Position numbers and translations under genes: made by a program. Under the pieces are notes generated by a model that saw only the letters and a list, made by a program, of their open reading frames with translations, did not search any database and was not told where the DNA came from. Positions 44,420-55,920 of a stretch of 64,000 bases of DNA are shown one piece after another. Location of the stretch: assembly GCF_032062135.1 (NCBI RefSeq), contig NC_092859.1:22720211-22784210 (forward strand), given 5' to 3'. Numbering within the stretch: the stretch's first letter is position 1; each line of letters opens with the position of its first letter. The stretch comes from Pyxicephalus adspersus. Its lineage: Eukaryota; Chordata; Amphibia; Anura; Pyxicephalidae.

Positions 44420-46469
44420 TAGATTGAGAGATCTTAGTACAATGTCTTCATCTGCTTTTCTTTCTAGAAGGAGGCACCATATTGGTTCAGCCAGGGTCAC
44501 ATCTACTCCCAGACTGAGATGTCACATCAGAGATGGCACAGCAATATAAATGGTGGTGCCTGTACAGTTCTTCACACTTTTCATAACTGCTTAACAAGGG
44601 ACAGCCTCTTAAATTGTGACTTGTTACAAAGTTCTAATGATGCAATATGATCACTGGGAGGGAGGAGACTGAGTAAATGCTTCCTCCTGTATGTAGCAAA
44701 CTGATAACATGTCAAAAATGTTTTCAAAGATGCAGCTAGGTTCACTTTGAATAGCCTTTAGTGTGGACCTTCAACTGTGATGAAAGGTCTGCTTACAGTG
44801 GCTGGGCCTCTTCACCTTTCTCAAATCTCCTACAATAAGTTGCTAAAAATGTAACTTTAAAGGAAAAAGTTTGAATTCTACACACCTTACCCTATTCTTC
44901 TGCAATACTGGGCACAGAGTAAGCATAGTCTCATGAGAAGACCCTCCAGTCCATTGCAAAAGTGTCTTCTTGCAAGATTCCGCCTGCTTTGTGTCTCACA
45001 GCACCCTTTCCCAAAGATTGATGACATCTTCCCCAACTAGGAAGGAGATGGGGTAAGGTAAATATAATTCTTCAGGTAACCCCAACCAATATATTTTACC
45101 AACCTATAGTAAGTGCATTGAGAAAAGGAAGAGCCAGTGTAAGATGACCTTTCATGTCTGATAGAAGGTCAGCTTTAATAATGGACTGAATGAACTGAAT
45201 GGGATGAAAAATAAGTAAATGGATTTTGGACTTGCTAGCTCAAGGTGCTAGAAAGCAGCAGTTCACTTAACTGTTGAACTTTTCTTGTTTAAGCAAACTG
45301 ACAAAATAGGGGCAGCACCACTAACAATGTAATTACCAATTTTTTGTTTGGCATTGACAAAGTAACAACAGGCTGTGTCCACAAAAAAAGTACCATATCA
45401 TTTTCCCACCCCCAAGGAGCCTGTCAGGTCACATGACAGAAATCAAATAATAATAATAAGGAAGTATTCCATTCTAATTCTACTGCCTTTTACACATGTA
45501 CAAAATGAGTTCTACTTATGTTTCTTTCATTTGTTGAGTTGTTTTGGGCAGTTTGCTTCCAAGAGTGCTTCATTCCTAGCCTTTTGGTTACATAAAAATG
45601 TTGGGAAATCCAATAAAAAAAAAACTGGAATGTGGAAGAGAACATTATAGTCTGTGAAATCCTGTATTTAACAGGCCAAAAGGTTTGAGATAAGGTAAAC
45701 CAATTGTTAAGGGCTACATACGTTGTAAGTTTAAGGTAAAATGTTTGTGTGAGTTTGCCTCACCCTCATACCCCTGTACCCTTATTCTCATTGCAATTTT
45801 TGGTCTGCACATATTTTGCATCTCACTGGATACTTGCACTATAATATTCCAATAGGTCCCAATTCTTTCTGGTGAACAACAAAAAAACATAAACTGCTAA
45901 AAATTCTCAAGAAAATTTGTTTTTAGTTCTGTTATAACTGTATTTTTCCATAAAACATCCAAAACTTTTTGTTTTACGTTTTTGAGAGAGAAGAGTCTAT
46001 GTCAAGTCTGTATTGTTCTTTGTGTGACTGCTAAGAAGAGTCCCTCCCTTTTTCTGTCCCATGTCACCTTGTGTATTGGGTGCAAAGGGGTTTCATCAAT
46101 ACAAAAAGAGAGGTTTCATCTCCCTAATGGAGGTAAAGGTAGCAATAAAAACTTGTTTCCAAACCATTCCTTCTCTAACCAAAGATTAAAATACTTTATT
46201 ATTATTAACATTCATAAAAAAAGAATCTAAAACATTACCGCAATTAATTGACACACTGATAATGTACGTAGAAATAACAGTAGGGACAGTTTTTTTTACC
46301 CAAAGAAATTGGTTGGAAAATGTTGTAGGAAAGTAAGAGTGAAGAATTCTGCCGCATGACATTCCAGGGATAAAAATAATAAATGAACAAAAGAGGGAAA
46401 AAAAAGAAAGCAAGAGACATGTTTTCTTCTCTTCCCACTTGAACATTAGTCTTAAAACAACTGGTTTTA
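44420..46469. other. No feature recognised
   Basis: Unique AT-rich DNA. Frames of 80-90 codons at 45375, 45982 and 46186 have homopolymer-driven composition and no domains. Confidence 0.4.
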
Positions 46470-47080
46470 CTAATTCCCGGCGACTGGCCTTGAATTACCT
46501 TCTCCTGAGCCTCCTCTGAGCTCCAAGATGAGAGTGTGTAATGGGGATCTGTTAATTAACTAAGAAGCAAACTTGCACGGTGGGGATCAAACGCTGGATG
46601 CATCTATTGGCTCCTGCGGGGAAGATGAAATGCACTGCGAACTTTAAAGACTTCCCGTCATTAGCGGGGACCTTGGCTGCTCGGAGCCCAGACCCCTCCT
46701 GTTCCAACGAACAATGAGGACAATGAGCGTCGAAATGAAACAGGGCATCCGGGAACAAAAGAACGCGCTACTCACCCACCGCGCCAGAGAGAAGCATGGA
46801 AGAAAAGAGAGTGGAGACGCTTGTTCTTCTCGTCTCCTGTCTACTTTTAATTAATTTATGGCTGCCAGCGACAATCACACGCCGAACACTCAAGAACATT
46901 GTGCTGTGTTAAGTTGTTACAAGTCCTGTTTACTCGTAGGCCGGCGGAAGAAAACAGAGAGCCGGACGAGACGTGGAGATGCCGACAGGATTATTACATT
47001 TTCTTCTTTAATGTGAAAGCAGAAAGATGATCAGAGGAAGAGACGGAAAGTGATTTGCTTCTTAAAAGTTATTTAAAGTT
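46470..47080. promoter_or_regulatory. Candidate enhancer island 15
   Basis: One of the longest CpG-retaining unique blocks. It has the palindrome GTTAATTAAC (46551-46560), two SOX-type ACAATG sites nine bases apart (46711-46716 and 46720-46725), TTTAATTAATTTATGG near 46847 and many CpG (CGGGAACAAAAGAACGCGC, CACCGCGCCAGAG, GTAGGCCGGCGG). No repeats or plausible coding frame. Inferred developmental enhancer. Confidence 0.35.
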
Positions 47081-47775
47081 GGGCCTTCTCATAATAAAGT
47101 CTGCCATATTGTGGGCGGAGATTGTAGTCTGCCCATCAGCTCATTGGGCTTTATAATCCATTGTAAACTAAATTCTATAGACAGCAAAGTACTGGAGCCC
47201 CTTCATATCTCTGCAGTCCATACACAGGTTAAAATGTGGTATTCCATGTGTCAATGCGTGTTAAAATGCTAATTTTGCAACAGGATTTGCATTCAACATG
47301 TTGCAATGCATTCTTAATAAAGAAAATTGTAATTGATGCCTAAATCTCTATTTGTTTGTTTTCACAAGTTACATTTACATGATGTAGGAAAAAATATATT
47401 GCACGATGCTTGATTGCCCCTTCTATGCCCCTTACAGCAATACGTAATTTAGGGGAAAATAACATGATTCATTTGATCATAAGTAATATCATCTACAATG
47501 ATGATTTGGGGTGTAGCTAGAAATCACAGGGCCCTTAGGCACAATTTGCAGGACCCCAATCAGTGGCAAATGGGCGACATTGCCTTTTGTCCTAATATGT
47601 TCATTAAACCTCAATGGTCAGAGGTTGGCAGCCTGTAATGTACCTCTGTAGAGTCCTATTTATGCTGCTTTATACTGGTGCATGATTAACTTGTTGTAAC
47701 CAGGTAATCTGAATTGGGAGCAGGCATATACTGTCCACAAACTGTGTGGTTCTTGCCCACTTCAAAGAATACCTC
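47081..47775. other. No gene; possible repeat scrap
   Basis: GGTGTAGCTAGAAATCACAG followed by GGCCCTTAGGCACAATTTGC (47510-47549) resembles a common frog dispersed repeat, but only a short piece is present and I cannot set its limits. Confidence 0.35.
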
Positions 47776-47843
47776 CCTTTTATTATTATTATTATTAAAC
47801 TGGATTTATTTAGCGCCAACATATTACGCAGCGCTGTACATCT
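47776..47843 (-). mobile_element. L2-like LINE 3' tail
   Basis: Minus-strand copy of the tail: ATTATT microsatellite, then AAACTGGATTTATTTAGCGC, CAACATATTACGCAGCGCTG and TACAT, after which similarity stops. Same tail as 5274-5420, 54264-54463 and 59330-59415. A short 5'-truncated insertion. Confidence 0.75.
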
Positions 47844-48393
47844 CTTGTATTACAAGCCAGGGTTCCTAGATCATTATATCACAAACATAGGGCAGCTGTA
47901 TGGGCTAAAGCTGTACAGCAATATTTACATTGAAAACAGGTTGCTTGAACTATATGTCCACTCAGTGGACTTTCTGTCCTGCTAAAAATGTCCCAATAAC
48001 ATCACTAAAGGTTAGCATCATATGTGCAAAGAAGAGTAAGTTTACTGCTACTCTTTATTCCCCCTATACCCCTTTTTTGGGATGACAATACAAAACCAGT
48101 ATTGGTATACACAGACCTATGCTGGATCATTGATGGTGCTCATCCATTTTTAAGCACCCACCATTTCCCATGGGTGGTTGGAGACAGTACAGAAAGGGTA
48201 ATTATCTTGGAGCTTTTAATTTCCGTCTGTGACCCGGTTGCATATTTCACTTCATTTCCTGTTGTCAGTAGGATAGCAAGTGAGGTGAAAACACAGACAG
48301 TTCTATTCTTTCTCGGCTTCATCCAAAATAGAACAAAAGTTGTTGGCTTGACAAAATGTAGGATGTGTTTCGTTTTCATTATTGACTGCAGTG

Positions 48394-48849
48394 TAGGGAT
48401 GCAGTTTGGGTTTGAGCTTGTTTTGGGTTCCAGTTGAACTTCTAATGGTTTCTTTTTACAAAGACTTTAAAAAGAAAATTTGAATGGATAAACCTAAAGT
48501 TATTGTAATAACCTAAGTTATTACTTTACTTATCTTTTGAGCAATATTCTTATATTCTTTTCTCAGGGTTATTTTAAGATTGAACATTCGTATTGCGTTG
48601 CATTTACCTTATATTCCTAAGAATAGGTTCTTAGGACTGTTCTTAGGGTATTTGATCCTAAGAGAAAGTGACCCTAATAAAAATCACTCAGAACAGAACA
48701 GACCCTAGGAGCATTCGATCCTTTTTAGAAGAAAATTCTTCTTCCCTGAACTTTAATGGGACTTGACTCAATCTTTGGGTTTGGTGAAGCTGAAAGACCA
48801 CTTGTTGAACCCTTCAGCAGATTAACCTCAGCACATTCACCCATCTCTA
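48394..48849. mobile_element. Probable hAT-type MITE
   Basis: Starts TAGGGATGCAGTTTGGGTTT and ends CATTCACCCATCTCTA, inverted repeats with mismatches, flanked by CTGCAGTG and CTGGAATG (six of eight matching). The interior is AT-rich with TTCGATCC and CCTAAGA-type blocks. Less well preserved than 44023-44411. Confidence 0.55.
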
Positions 48850-48889
48850 CTGGAATGTAGCTATATTTGAGACCAAAACACTATCGGGC

Positions 48890-48964
48890 CAGGGTCCCCA
48901 ACCACTAGGGCAATTTTCTTGTATGAAGCTGGTCCATGGTGCAAAAAAGGTTTGGAGACGGCTG
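48890..48964. mobile_element. Short hAT-type remnant
   Basis: CAGGGTCCCCAACCACTAGG at the left and GGTCCATGGTGCAAAAAAGG followed by TTTGGAGACGGCTG at the right. The ends resemble those of 37197-37507 but the interior is reduced to about 40 bp. No clear target duplication. Confidence 0.5.
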
Positions 48965-49330
48965 CTTTAGTGGATTTCATTACTTTATTTTTTTTTATAT
49001 CTTTTTCGACTTTTGCTTTTAGGGTTGACATATTATATTGTGCAAATCACGTCACAAGTTTAGAAAGACTTTTAGCATTATGGCCTAAACTCATTGTCCC
49101 CAAACTAGGCAAGTTACATGGAGCCGGAGATGAGGGAATGAGAAGCGATTAGTGGATGCAGATTCTGTGAAATCACTGGATTAACATCTTTATAACCCAG
49201 CTAAGCCCACAGCGGCAATTACTCGTCCGCCTGTGACTGCAATCACCTACGGAAAGTCACATTTTGGAGCTTCCATGTTGTGGTGTAGTCTGGTCACGCT
49301 CCTAAACCCAACTAGAATACAACTAGAGCA
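48965..49330. promoter_or_regulatory. Candidate conserved island 16
   Basis: Unique block with some CpG (GGAGCCGGAGATGAGG, CAGCGGCAATTACTCGTCCG) and a GGCAATTACTC site. Modest case; inferred only. Confidence 0.2.
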
Positions 49331-49999
49331 GAAAGGAGGGTAGGAAAAGACCGTGCTCATTGTGTCAATGTGATACTCTTTGGGTGGACGCTTATTGTGA
49401 TCATCAAAAAACAAAGAGTAAGATTGAGCTGCAGAAATGTGTTTTTAAAATGGGAAAAAAAGACACAGATAGCATAATACTTCATTGCATCTAAAAAAAT
49501 TATAATTTCCATAGGTCCATAATTGCAAACAATAGCATATATTATTGTATAGAGGCATTTTACATCCGATATTGACCTTGAATGCTTAGCATTCGGTCAA
49601 CTGATCTTTGTTGACAGCAGCAAATCTTTAACAAAAGCCACATGGCTGCTCACTGTGGGTGCCCCAAAAAAAACTATTCTTTAAGCCAGGTTCTTCTTTT
49701 AAAAGAAAAGTGAATTTAAAGATTTAAACCCTGATGTTGATGTTTAGATTGCATTGTGCACTGTGCATCATAAAAATTCCCATCTTTTTAAAAAAAAAAA
49801 AAAATGTTTTCCCTTTCCTGCTTAAGTTTTATCTCAGTACTACTGATCTTCAGCCTCTTTGAGCATCTTCTACTCCAGTGAGGCCCAAAAAGCCTGCGAC
49901 AGGGGAGATAGGCGTGGGCCAGCATGACTGAGTGGGGTAGGCCAAGAGGTTTTGTAGAAAGGGGGGTGTGAGATCAGATAGAAGGGTCAGGATAGGTCA
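49331..49999. other. No gene; left flank of retroelement
   Basis: AT-rich to about 49860, then purine-rich. The left limit of the retroelement that follows is not sharply defined; split direct repeats expected for Ngaro/DIRS-type elements were looked for and not found. Confidence 0.4.
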
Positions 50000-50109
50000 A
50001 TAATGAAAACAAAGGGTGGGATGAAATTAAGTTTATAAAATAGAGAGAAAAGAGAGGAGGTCAAAAATTTGCCAGTTGGAAGGAGAAGAGATTAGAGCTT
50101 GTATGTACC

Positions 50110-51451
50110 ATGTCTTCTCTTGAGGGGTTATGGGCCCAGCTGCAGGATTCTGCGGTGTCCCAGGGTCCTAGATGGCTGGAATTGAATGCTATGATTCAGG
50201 GGACCTTAATGCCAATGGATGGTCCAGAGCCTGAGTTGGTGCAGCCTTGGAGGTCAAGGTCTCTGGAGCGCCTGAATCCAGAGGACCCCAGGGCTCGCCA
50301 CTGCAATGGGAGCTCCATTAGGGACCCTCCAGACCGCCCCACGAAACAGGCCACTACTGGAGTAGCAGGGGGCACTTGGAGGAATCCCCAACCAAGGCCG
50401 AGCCCAAAGGGGCGCAGCCCGGGGTCCTCAAGGCCCAGGGTGCCTTCTGGATCTGAAGGGATGGGAGAGTATGTGGCCTTACCGAGGACAAGGAGCCGTG
50501 GAGCGGTAGAAGTGGAGGCCCGGCATGGTGAGACGATTGGTGCGGACGCCAGCCTGTCCACAGGTGCGGCCGGAAAAGTTAGTGGAGACGAGGTGGTGTG
50601 AGAAGTTGGTCCGAGGATGCAGTGGTTGCAGCTGAGGTTTCTGGGATCGGGAGCGTGGTGTCTGGTGCAGTCCCTTCCAAGATGCCAGCCGGGTCATGTC
50701 GGGGCAAGTTAACGTCACCGGAAGTGGGCACTTTTCCAGGACCAGGAAGCGGGAGGGCAGCTGCTGTGGTGCCAGCCTTAGTGTTGGATGCGGCCACATA
50801 TCTGGCCACAGGGTCCGCAGGCAGAGCAAGGGGTCTTCAACAAGGTAAGACTTGTGAGGGGGGTTTGGGGGGTATTTGTGTGGAGGAGGGGGTCCAGTGA
50901 GTAGTTGGATAGTGGGGGAGCGGGGAATGGAGGGATTGGGTGATGGGGGGGTGAAGTGCCTAGAGTTTTGGAAGAGGTCAGGGCTTTGCTGCAGGAATTG
51001 CTATAAGCCAGGGCAGAAAAAGGGGTGATGGGGTGGGGGGAGAGGGGAGAGGGGGTTGGGGGTTCAGTCGGGGGACCAGGTAAGGGGGGCCAGAACTCCT
51101 CCGATTTCTGGGCCCTGCACAAGAAGGGGACTTAATGGCAATTCAATGAGGCAGTCTGTAAATTTGGCAATTCCTGCCATTTCCTGCATGAATGTGCAGG
51201 GCATGGGGGAACACATAGTGTCGCAAAATGTGGGTGACAGGTGCAGCAAAGAGGGGGGGATGGTCCAGGAAAAAGGGAATACCCCAGTGAGGCTGGAAAG
51301 GATGCTGCCATTCCTAAATAGGTACCTGGATCAAGAGGCAGTGCGGGAGCTTAGGGAAGGGTTTTGCAGTAGGCTCACATGGCGGTGGGGAAGGAGTGGC
51401 ACAAGTTGCACGAGTACACATGTTTGTTGTTGTGTTTCATGTGTAAGTTAA
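50110..51451 (+). pseudogene. Gag-like region of retroelement
   Basis: Begins with ATG at 50110 and is open to 50601 (163 codons: MSSLEGLWAQLQDS at the start, then a Pro/Arg/Gly-rich stretch), then broken into frames at 50598-50900 and 51056-51451. The stretch RMLPFLNRYLDQEAVRELRE matches the short conserved helix that precedes reverse transcriptase in frog Ngaro-type gag proteins, as I recall it. An RNA-binding or capsid role is expected for gag, but no zinc knuckle is visible. Strongly G-rich codon use reflects the element's strand bias. Confidence 0.5.
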
Positions 51452-51489
51452 TTGAAAAAGGGGTGTCAGTGTCGGCACTGACCAGGAGA

Positions 51490-52155
51490 ATGTCTGGTTT
51501 GGCCTTTTAGTTCAAATTTTGGGGGTTACAGCATGTGACTAAGTCATTTGTGGTGCGTCAGGCCCTGAAAGGATATCCAAAGGGACAAGTGTCTGCTGAT
51601 ACTTGTCGACCGGTGTCCTTTGCACTGCTCACAGCATTGCTAGAGCATTTAGGAAGGGTATGCGTGGCAGAGTATGAAGTGGTGCTATTTAGAATCATGG
51701 CATTTTTTGGTGCATTCCGGATTGGAGATTGGTGAGTATGTCGAAGTCAGGGGTTGGAGGGGTGCTGGTAGACGATGTTACCTGGTCAGGATAAGGTGGT
51801 GGTGTATGTTCGGTGTATGTTTGTCGATCAAAAACTGATCAGGAGGGACGTGGCTTTAGGGTGGAACTGGGTGCTGTGGGGGGAGGGGTTTGCCCCGGTG
51901 GGGACTGTAAAATAGTTTTTGCAGTTGCGACCTGCTAAGAGAGGCCCCCGTTGAATCATGGCGATGGGTCTTCATTGTCAAGATATCAATTTCTGTCAGT
52001 ATTTCGTAGATGTTTAAGGGTGGAGGTACTGGCTGAAAAGGAATATGCATCTCAATAATTCCGCATTAGTGCAGCCACTGGGGGAGGAGTTGATCAAAGG
52101 GATGGGCAGGTGGGAGTCGGTGCATTACAGGTTGTATATTAGGTCACTTTTGGTA
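51490..52155 (+). pseudogene. Tyrosine recombinase of retroelement
   Basis: Residues TKSFVVRQALKGYPKGQ and YEVVLFRIMAFFGAFRIGDW (51535-51735) match the start of the Ngaro/DIRS recombinase domain. Downstream, in shifted frames, RSKTDQ (51825-51842), FRISAAT (52059-52079) and GRWESVHYRLYIRS (from 52105) match the catalytic Arg, His/Lys-Arg and Tyr boxes; tyrosine codons lie at 52126-52128 and 52135-52137. The usual HSFRIGAAT reads xxFRISAAT after a stop, so the box histidine is lost. Stops and frameshifts make it non-functional. The enzyme class integrates circular cDNA by site-specific recombination. Confidence 0.75.
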
Positions 52156-52244
52156 AAGAACAGTTGTGTGTGTGTGTAGGGGGGAGTTATTAATAGGAGG
52201 GGGTAATGCACAATTTCCTGGTCCTGTGTTTTTCGTTTAGGAGC

Positions 52245-52760
52245 AGTTCCATGTTTGATCTCGATTGTGGGACATTTCTACGTCTGCTGGGGTGCTAGGC
52301 AAGCAGCAGTTCAGCCTGAAGGACGGCAGCTGGGGATTTCCGGTAAAGAGGGGTACTTTGGTGGATTGGGGTACCAGAAATGTTATGGAGTGTTACCAGA
52401 GAATAATAAGTTTGCTAGGTTGGATAGGCCACCTGACGTGGTAGTATTTCATGCGTTTATGTTCGGCCTTCCCAAATATTAGACTGGTTTGGTGGGGCAT
52501 AGTGGCCAGGACATGTTAGAGGTTGGCAAGGTCGGTGGTGCTAAATAAGGCCAGAGCTAAGGTAAACAGGGAGGTGGGGAGGTCCATTGAAAGAAATGGA
52601 GGGATTGTGGTGAGACATAGGTAATTAGTGGCGGATTTTCCACTGCATTTGAGGGGTGATGGTGTACACTTGAATGCGGTATGGATTGATTTGTGGTCTT
52701 TGGGATTGCAAGAGGGGATAGAGAGGGTCCTGCAGGTGTGGAGGGGCCTGCAAGTGTAAG
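52245..52760 (+). pseudogene. SGNH-hydrolase-like module
   Basis: In the frame from 52255, ISIVGHFYVCWGARQAAVQP matches the first block of the SGNH/GDSL-type hydrolase found in some Ngaro elements, which as I recall reads IVGHS; here the serine position (52276-52278) encodes Phe. FARLDRPPDVVVFHAF follows. After a frameshift, NKARAKVNREVGRSIERNGG and GDGVHLN (52655-52675) supply the last block with Asp and His. The role of this esterase-like domain in the element is not established. The lost nucleophile and the frameshift show it is inactive. Confidence 0.65.
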
Positions 52761-53220
52761 GTGTCACACTTGCGGCGCAGTGGCGGTGTGAGGTCCTCAA
52801 GGACAGGGGGTTTGTGTAAAAGGGTGTAAATGTAATAAAGTGTGGAGAGCCATCTTTGGTATGGGGTCTCCAAAATTGGTTAATTAAGGGTTAAGTGGTT
52901 AACTTCAGTGTGGAGATGCGGGATTGATATCGTTCCCGAGGCTGTAGAGTGGCGCCCGGGAGCATGACACATATATATCAATACGCAGATCCAGTGTTAA
53001 TGTGGTTAAATAGAGTTAAGACCTGTTAGGACCTGCCACCTGAGAGGGTATAAGTTATAGTTAATAAAGTTTAAAAGGAATGGTTATATTGTCATTTGTA
53101 ATGTTTAAGTTATTTAAACGTTATGTCAATAAACATCCGTAGGGCCAATTTTACCATACCCACAGGTGTCAGTGTGTTATTGTATGGTAATGGGGGGTGA
53201 AAAAGTTGAAGTAGGTGGTG

Positions 53221-54263
53221 CAGGTAGGTTAAAAAGGCTCCAGCATACCTCAGTCAGGTAGTAGCCACACATCAGTGCTCTGGGCTGGCTTCCTAATGGT
53301 GACAATGGAGGAACATACCCGAGCTATTAGTATTGGTAAGAATGCTTGCAGCAACTATTTAACAGAAAATACCTGAACATGTAAATAAATTAACATGTTA
53401 AAGCTTATATGAGATTTTAGTAATGTGTGTATGGGGGGGGGGTATAACAGATCAGGTTTACATTCAATTTTTTTAAGCCTGCATTACCAACCAAACTATC
53501 GATCCAAAAATTGCTTGACTTTTATTATAGCTTTCTTCATTACCCGACAGCCTGAACACAAACAGCTATTAATGTTTTGTTAGCTGCATGAACAACAACC
53601 GATATACCCTGACTGTGAAAATAATATTTTCTTTAAAAGTAAAATGGAGTCTATATTTACTGAAAAGAAATGATGGAATATACAGGCACATAAACATTCT
53701 GCATTGCTTACTGATTTACTTACTTACTGGTTTGTGAGAACATACATTAAACTGAGACCAGAGAGCGCAAAGCTGGAATGTAAATGATCAGAACTACAGA
53801 TTTTGAACTCTGAAGGTTACCTTACTCTCCTCTTGTACTAAAACCACTGCTGCATCTTCCCATTCTGGATTCTGAAGACTTTGACACTGGCCAGCCAAAA
53901 GGAGGACCACCTGAAGACCCCCTCTTTAGGACTAGAACATCAGTTTTAGGTGAAAAAAAACAATATAGTTATTTAGATACTATAGATACTATATATATAG
54001 TTAGAGTGGAATAGATAGTGGGTTATTCATATTATGGAAGTTAGTTATGTTGTGTATGAAATGCCAATAAATGTAACAAAAGCCATACAATAAAAAGGAT
54101 TTTACTAAGGACCTATTTACACTATTTATTTCATCCCTGATTCGCATTGCATTTTGGCAGCCCATGCACTTTGAATTAGCCCTTACAAAGGACCTTGTAA
54201 GGTTTTCTTATATGGCAGCACTCTAAATAAAATTGAAAAGCAAAGAGAAACACTCATGTTACA
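53221..54263. other. No feature recognised
   Basis: Unique AT-rich DNA with a G run near 53431-53440 and TATA-rich sequence near 53975-54000. No coding signal. Confidence 0.4.
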
Positions 54264-54419
54264 GGTGCGGATTGCATTAGATTGTAAGCTCTTCTGGGCA
54301 GGGTCCCCTCCTCCTCCTGTGCCTCCTGTCTGTATCTGTCTGTCATTTGCAACACTTATTTAATGTACAGAGCTGCGTAATATGTTGGCGCTATATAAGT
54401 ACTGTTTATAATTATTATT

Positions 54420-54463
<44 letters not shown>
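54264..54463 (+). mobile_element. L2-like LINE 3' tail
   Basis: TTAGATTGTAAGCTCTTCTG, GGCAGGGTCCCCTCCTCC, TATCTGTCTGTCATTTGCAA, TGTACAGAGCTGCGTAATAT and GTTGGCGCTATATAAG, ending in an ATT/AAT microsatellite (54410-54463). 5'-truncated insertion with no coding part. Confidence 0.85.
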
Positions 54464-54464
<1 letters not shown>

Positions 54465-54868
54465 TAAGTCACTCATATAAATGGCTCTTATAAAGGAAAA
54501 ACTGAGAATCCTCAACTCATCCAGTACTGTGCAGGAAACCATTCTCATAGTATTGAAGACCCTTAGCTTTCCTAAGATTCCAAGAGAAGACCCAGTGGCG
54601 TTATCCCCACCTGGACAAATATTTTTTATGTTGTGTTTTCTTTTATCGTTTGATCTAGCATCGATAGGTGGAGAGCTACTACATAAGTCGACCTTATGTT
54701 CTCAAGTAAAGGTAGTTATTACAAACTAACTTGACCACAAACCAAGATGGACCTACTTTTGGGCAATACAAAGCACCGACCATTGACATGTGTTGAGCAG
54801 CACTCAAATGTGCTTTGTAGTGCTATTAAGAAGATTGGCCCCCCCAATACAACAAAGATATATACATT

Positions 54869-55091
54869 GGGCCTTGTTTATTAAAGCTTCTCAAAACTGG
54901 AGATGATAGACTATCATGGGAGAACCTGGGTCATCTAGCAAACCTGGAATATATTTTTTATTGGTAATTAGCATCTATTGGCAAATATTTTCAATCCTGG
55001 ACCAGATCCATTTCAGGTTTGCTGGATCACCCAAGTTCGCTCATGATAGTCTATCCTCTCCAGTCTTGGAGAACTTTATTAAGTCAGACTC
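54869..55091. mobile_element. Foldback MITE family A, copy 8 (variant)
   Basis: Starts GGGCCTTGTTTATTAAAGCT. The arms carry ATCATGGGAGAACCTGGGTC and CCCAAGTTCGCTCATGATAG in place of the usual GTGAAGCTGGG block, the same variant as 15900-16016. The right end reads TTATTAAGTCAGACTC. Confidence 0.8.
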
Positions 55092-55399
55092 AATGTAGTA
55101 ATGTGTTGTTTTTAGCCACACTTTAACACATCATACCTTGTACAGAAACATGTGAAATAAATCTAGGATCTGCACTTCTCATTGAAGAGCAAGTGCAGTC
55201 AATTCAAAATAGCTGCTGGTAATTTGGCGATTTTTAATTACGACAACCTGTGATGGAAAAAACAGAAAGAAGAATTTTACTACACCAATAAGACTTCCAC
55301 CCTGCTGCTGTTTCAATACAAATGGAACTCTACAGAGTTCTGTTTGAGCCAAGTGAGTGTTTGCAGTATCAAGGACAAGAATCCCAGGAATTGCCCACA

Positions 55400-55920
55400 C
55401 AATCTCTCAATGAATGGAGAGGTCTACGAGATGGCTGCCTGGGGCCTGGGCCTCTATCCAGCTGAGAGCCTGTTGTCAGCAAGATGCTCCACACAATCGG
55501 ATCATGGCATTAAACCTTGTTAGCGGCCTACTCTGCGCTCAGGGACCGGGGGTTACATGGTAACCGAGTGAAGAGGCTTCTTCGGAGACGGAATAAATGT
55601 CATTTTGACTAGGCGTCTTCCCAGGAGTTGAGTGATTCCTCTCTGCCGATAGATCGATACGAGAGAGAGAGAAAGAGGAGAAAAACACACACATGAGTAC
55701 AATGGGCCGGGGGAGAATTACATTTATTCATTTTACAGACCCTCAAGCAGAGTCTTTTAAGCACAACAGCGGCAGAAAATGATGCTCTTGAGTGCGTCTT
55801 TGTGCGCGTTTTGGGGGGGTTAATGTCAGCTGGAGGCACGGTGGGTAAAGGGAGTTATGGGTAAACGGGGTGGCAGCAGGGAGTAATGAGTACACGGCCC
55901 GGCGTTAAGTGAACATTTTA
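55400..55920. promoter_or_regulatory. Candidate conserved island 17
   Basis: Unique block with CpG (TTAGCGGCCTACTCTGCGC, AACCGAGTGAAG, TTCGGAGACGG, TAGATCGATACGAGAG, TGTGCGCGTTTTGG, CGGCCCGGCGTTAAG). Ends in ACATTTTAACC. No repeats apart from a GAGA run at 55662-55684. Inferred candidate. Confidence 0.3.

Larger units (their letters stand above)
50000..53220 (+). mobile_element. Ngaro/DIRS-like retroelement, decayed
   Basis: A G-rich, strand-biased block with three recognisable coding modules in order: a gag-like region (50110-51450), a tyrosine recombinase (about 51490-52150) and an SGNH-hydrolase-like region (about 52245-52760). Elements of this kind normally have reverse transcriptase and RNase H between gag and recombinase. 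Here gag-like residues (MLPFLNRYLDQEAVRELREG, 51303-51360) are followed within about 150 bp by recombinase sequence, so that segment is missing. Frames are broken throughout and the element is inactive. The right non-coding end (52860-53200) carries TTAATTAAGGGTTAAGTGG and TTTAAACGTTATGTCAATAA. Boundaries are approximate. Confidence 0.7.

Noticed and set aside
54360..54548. Open frame with a poly-isoleucine run
   Set aside because: It is translation of the ATT/AAT microsatellite at the end of an L2-like tail.
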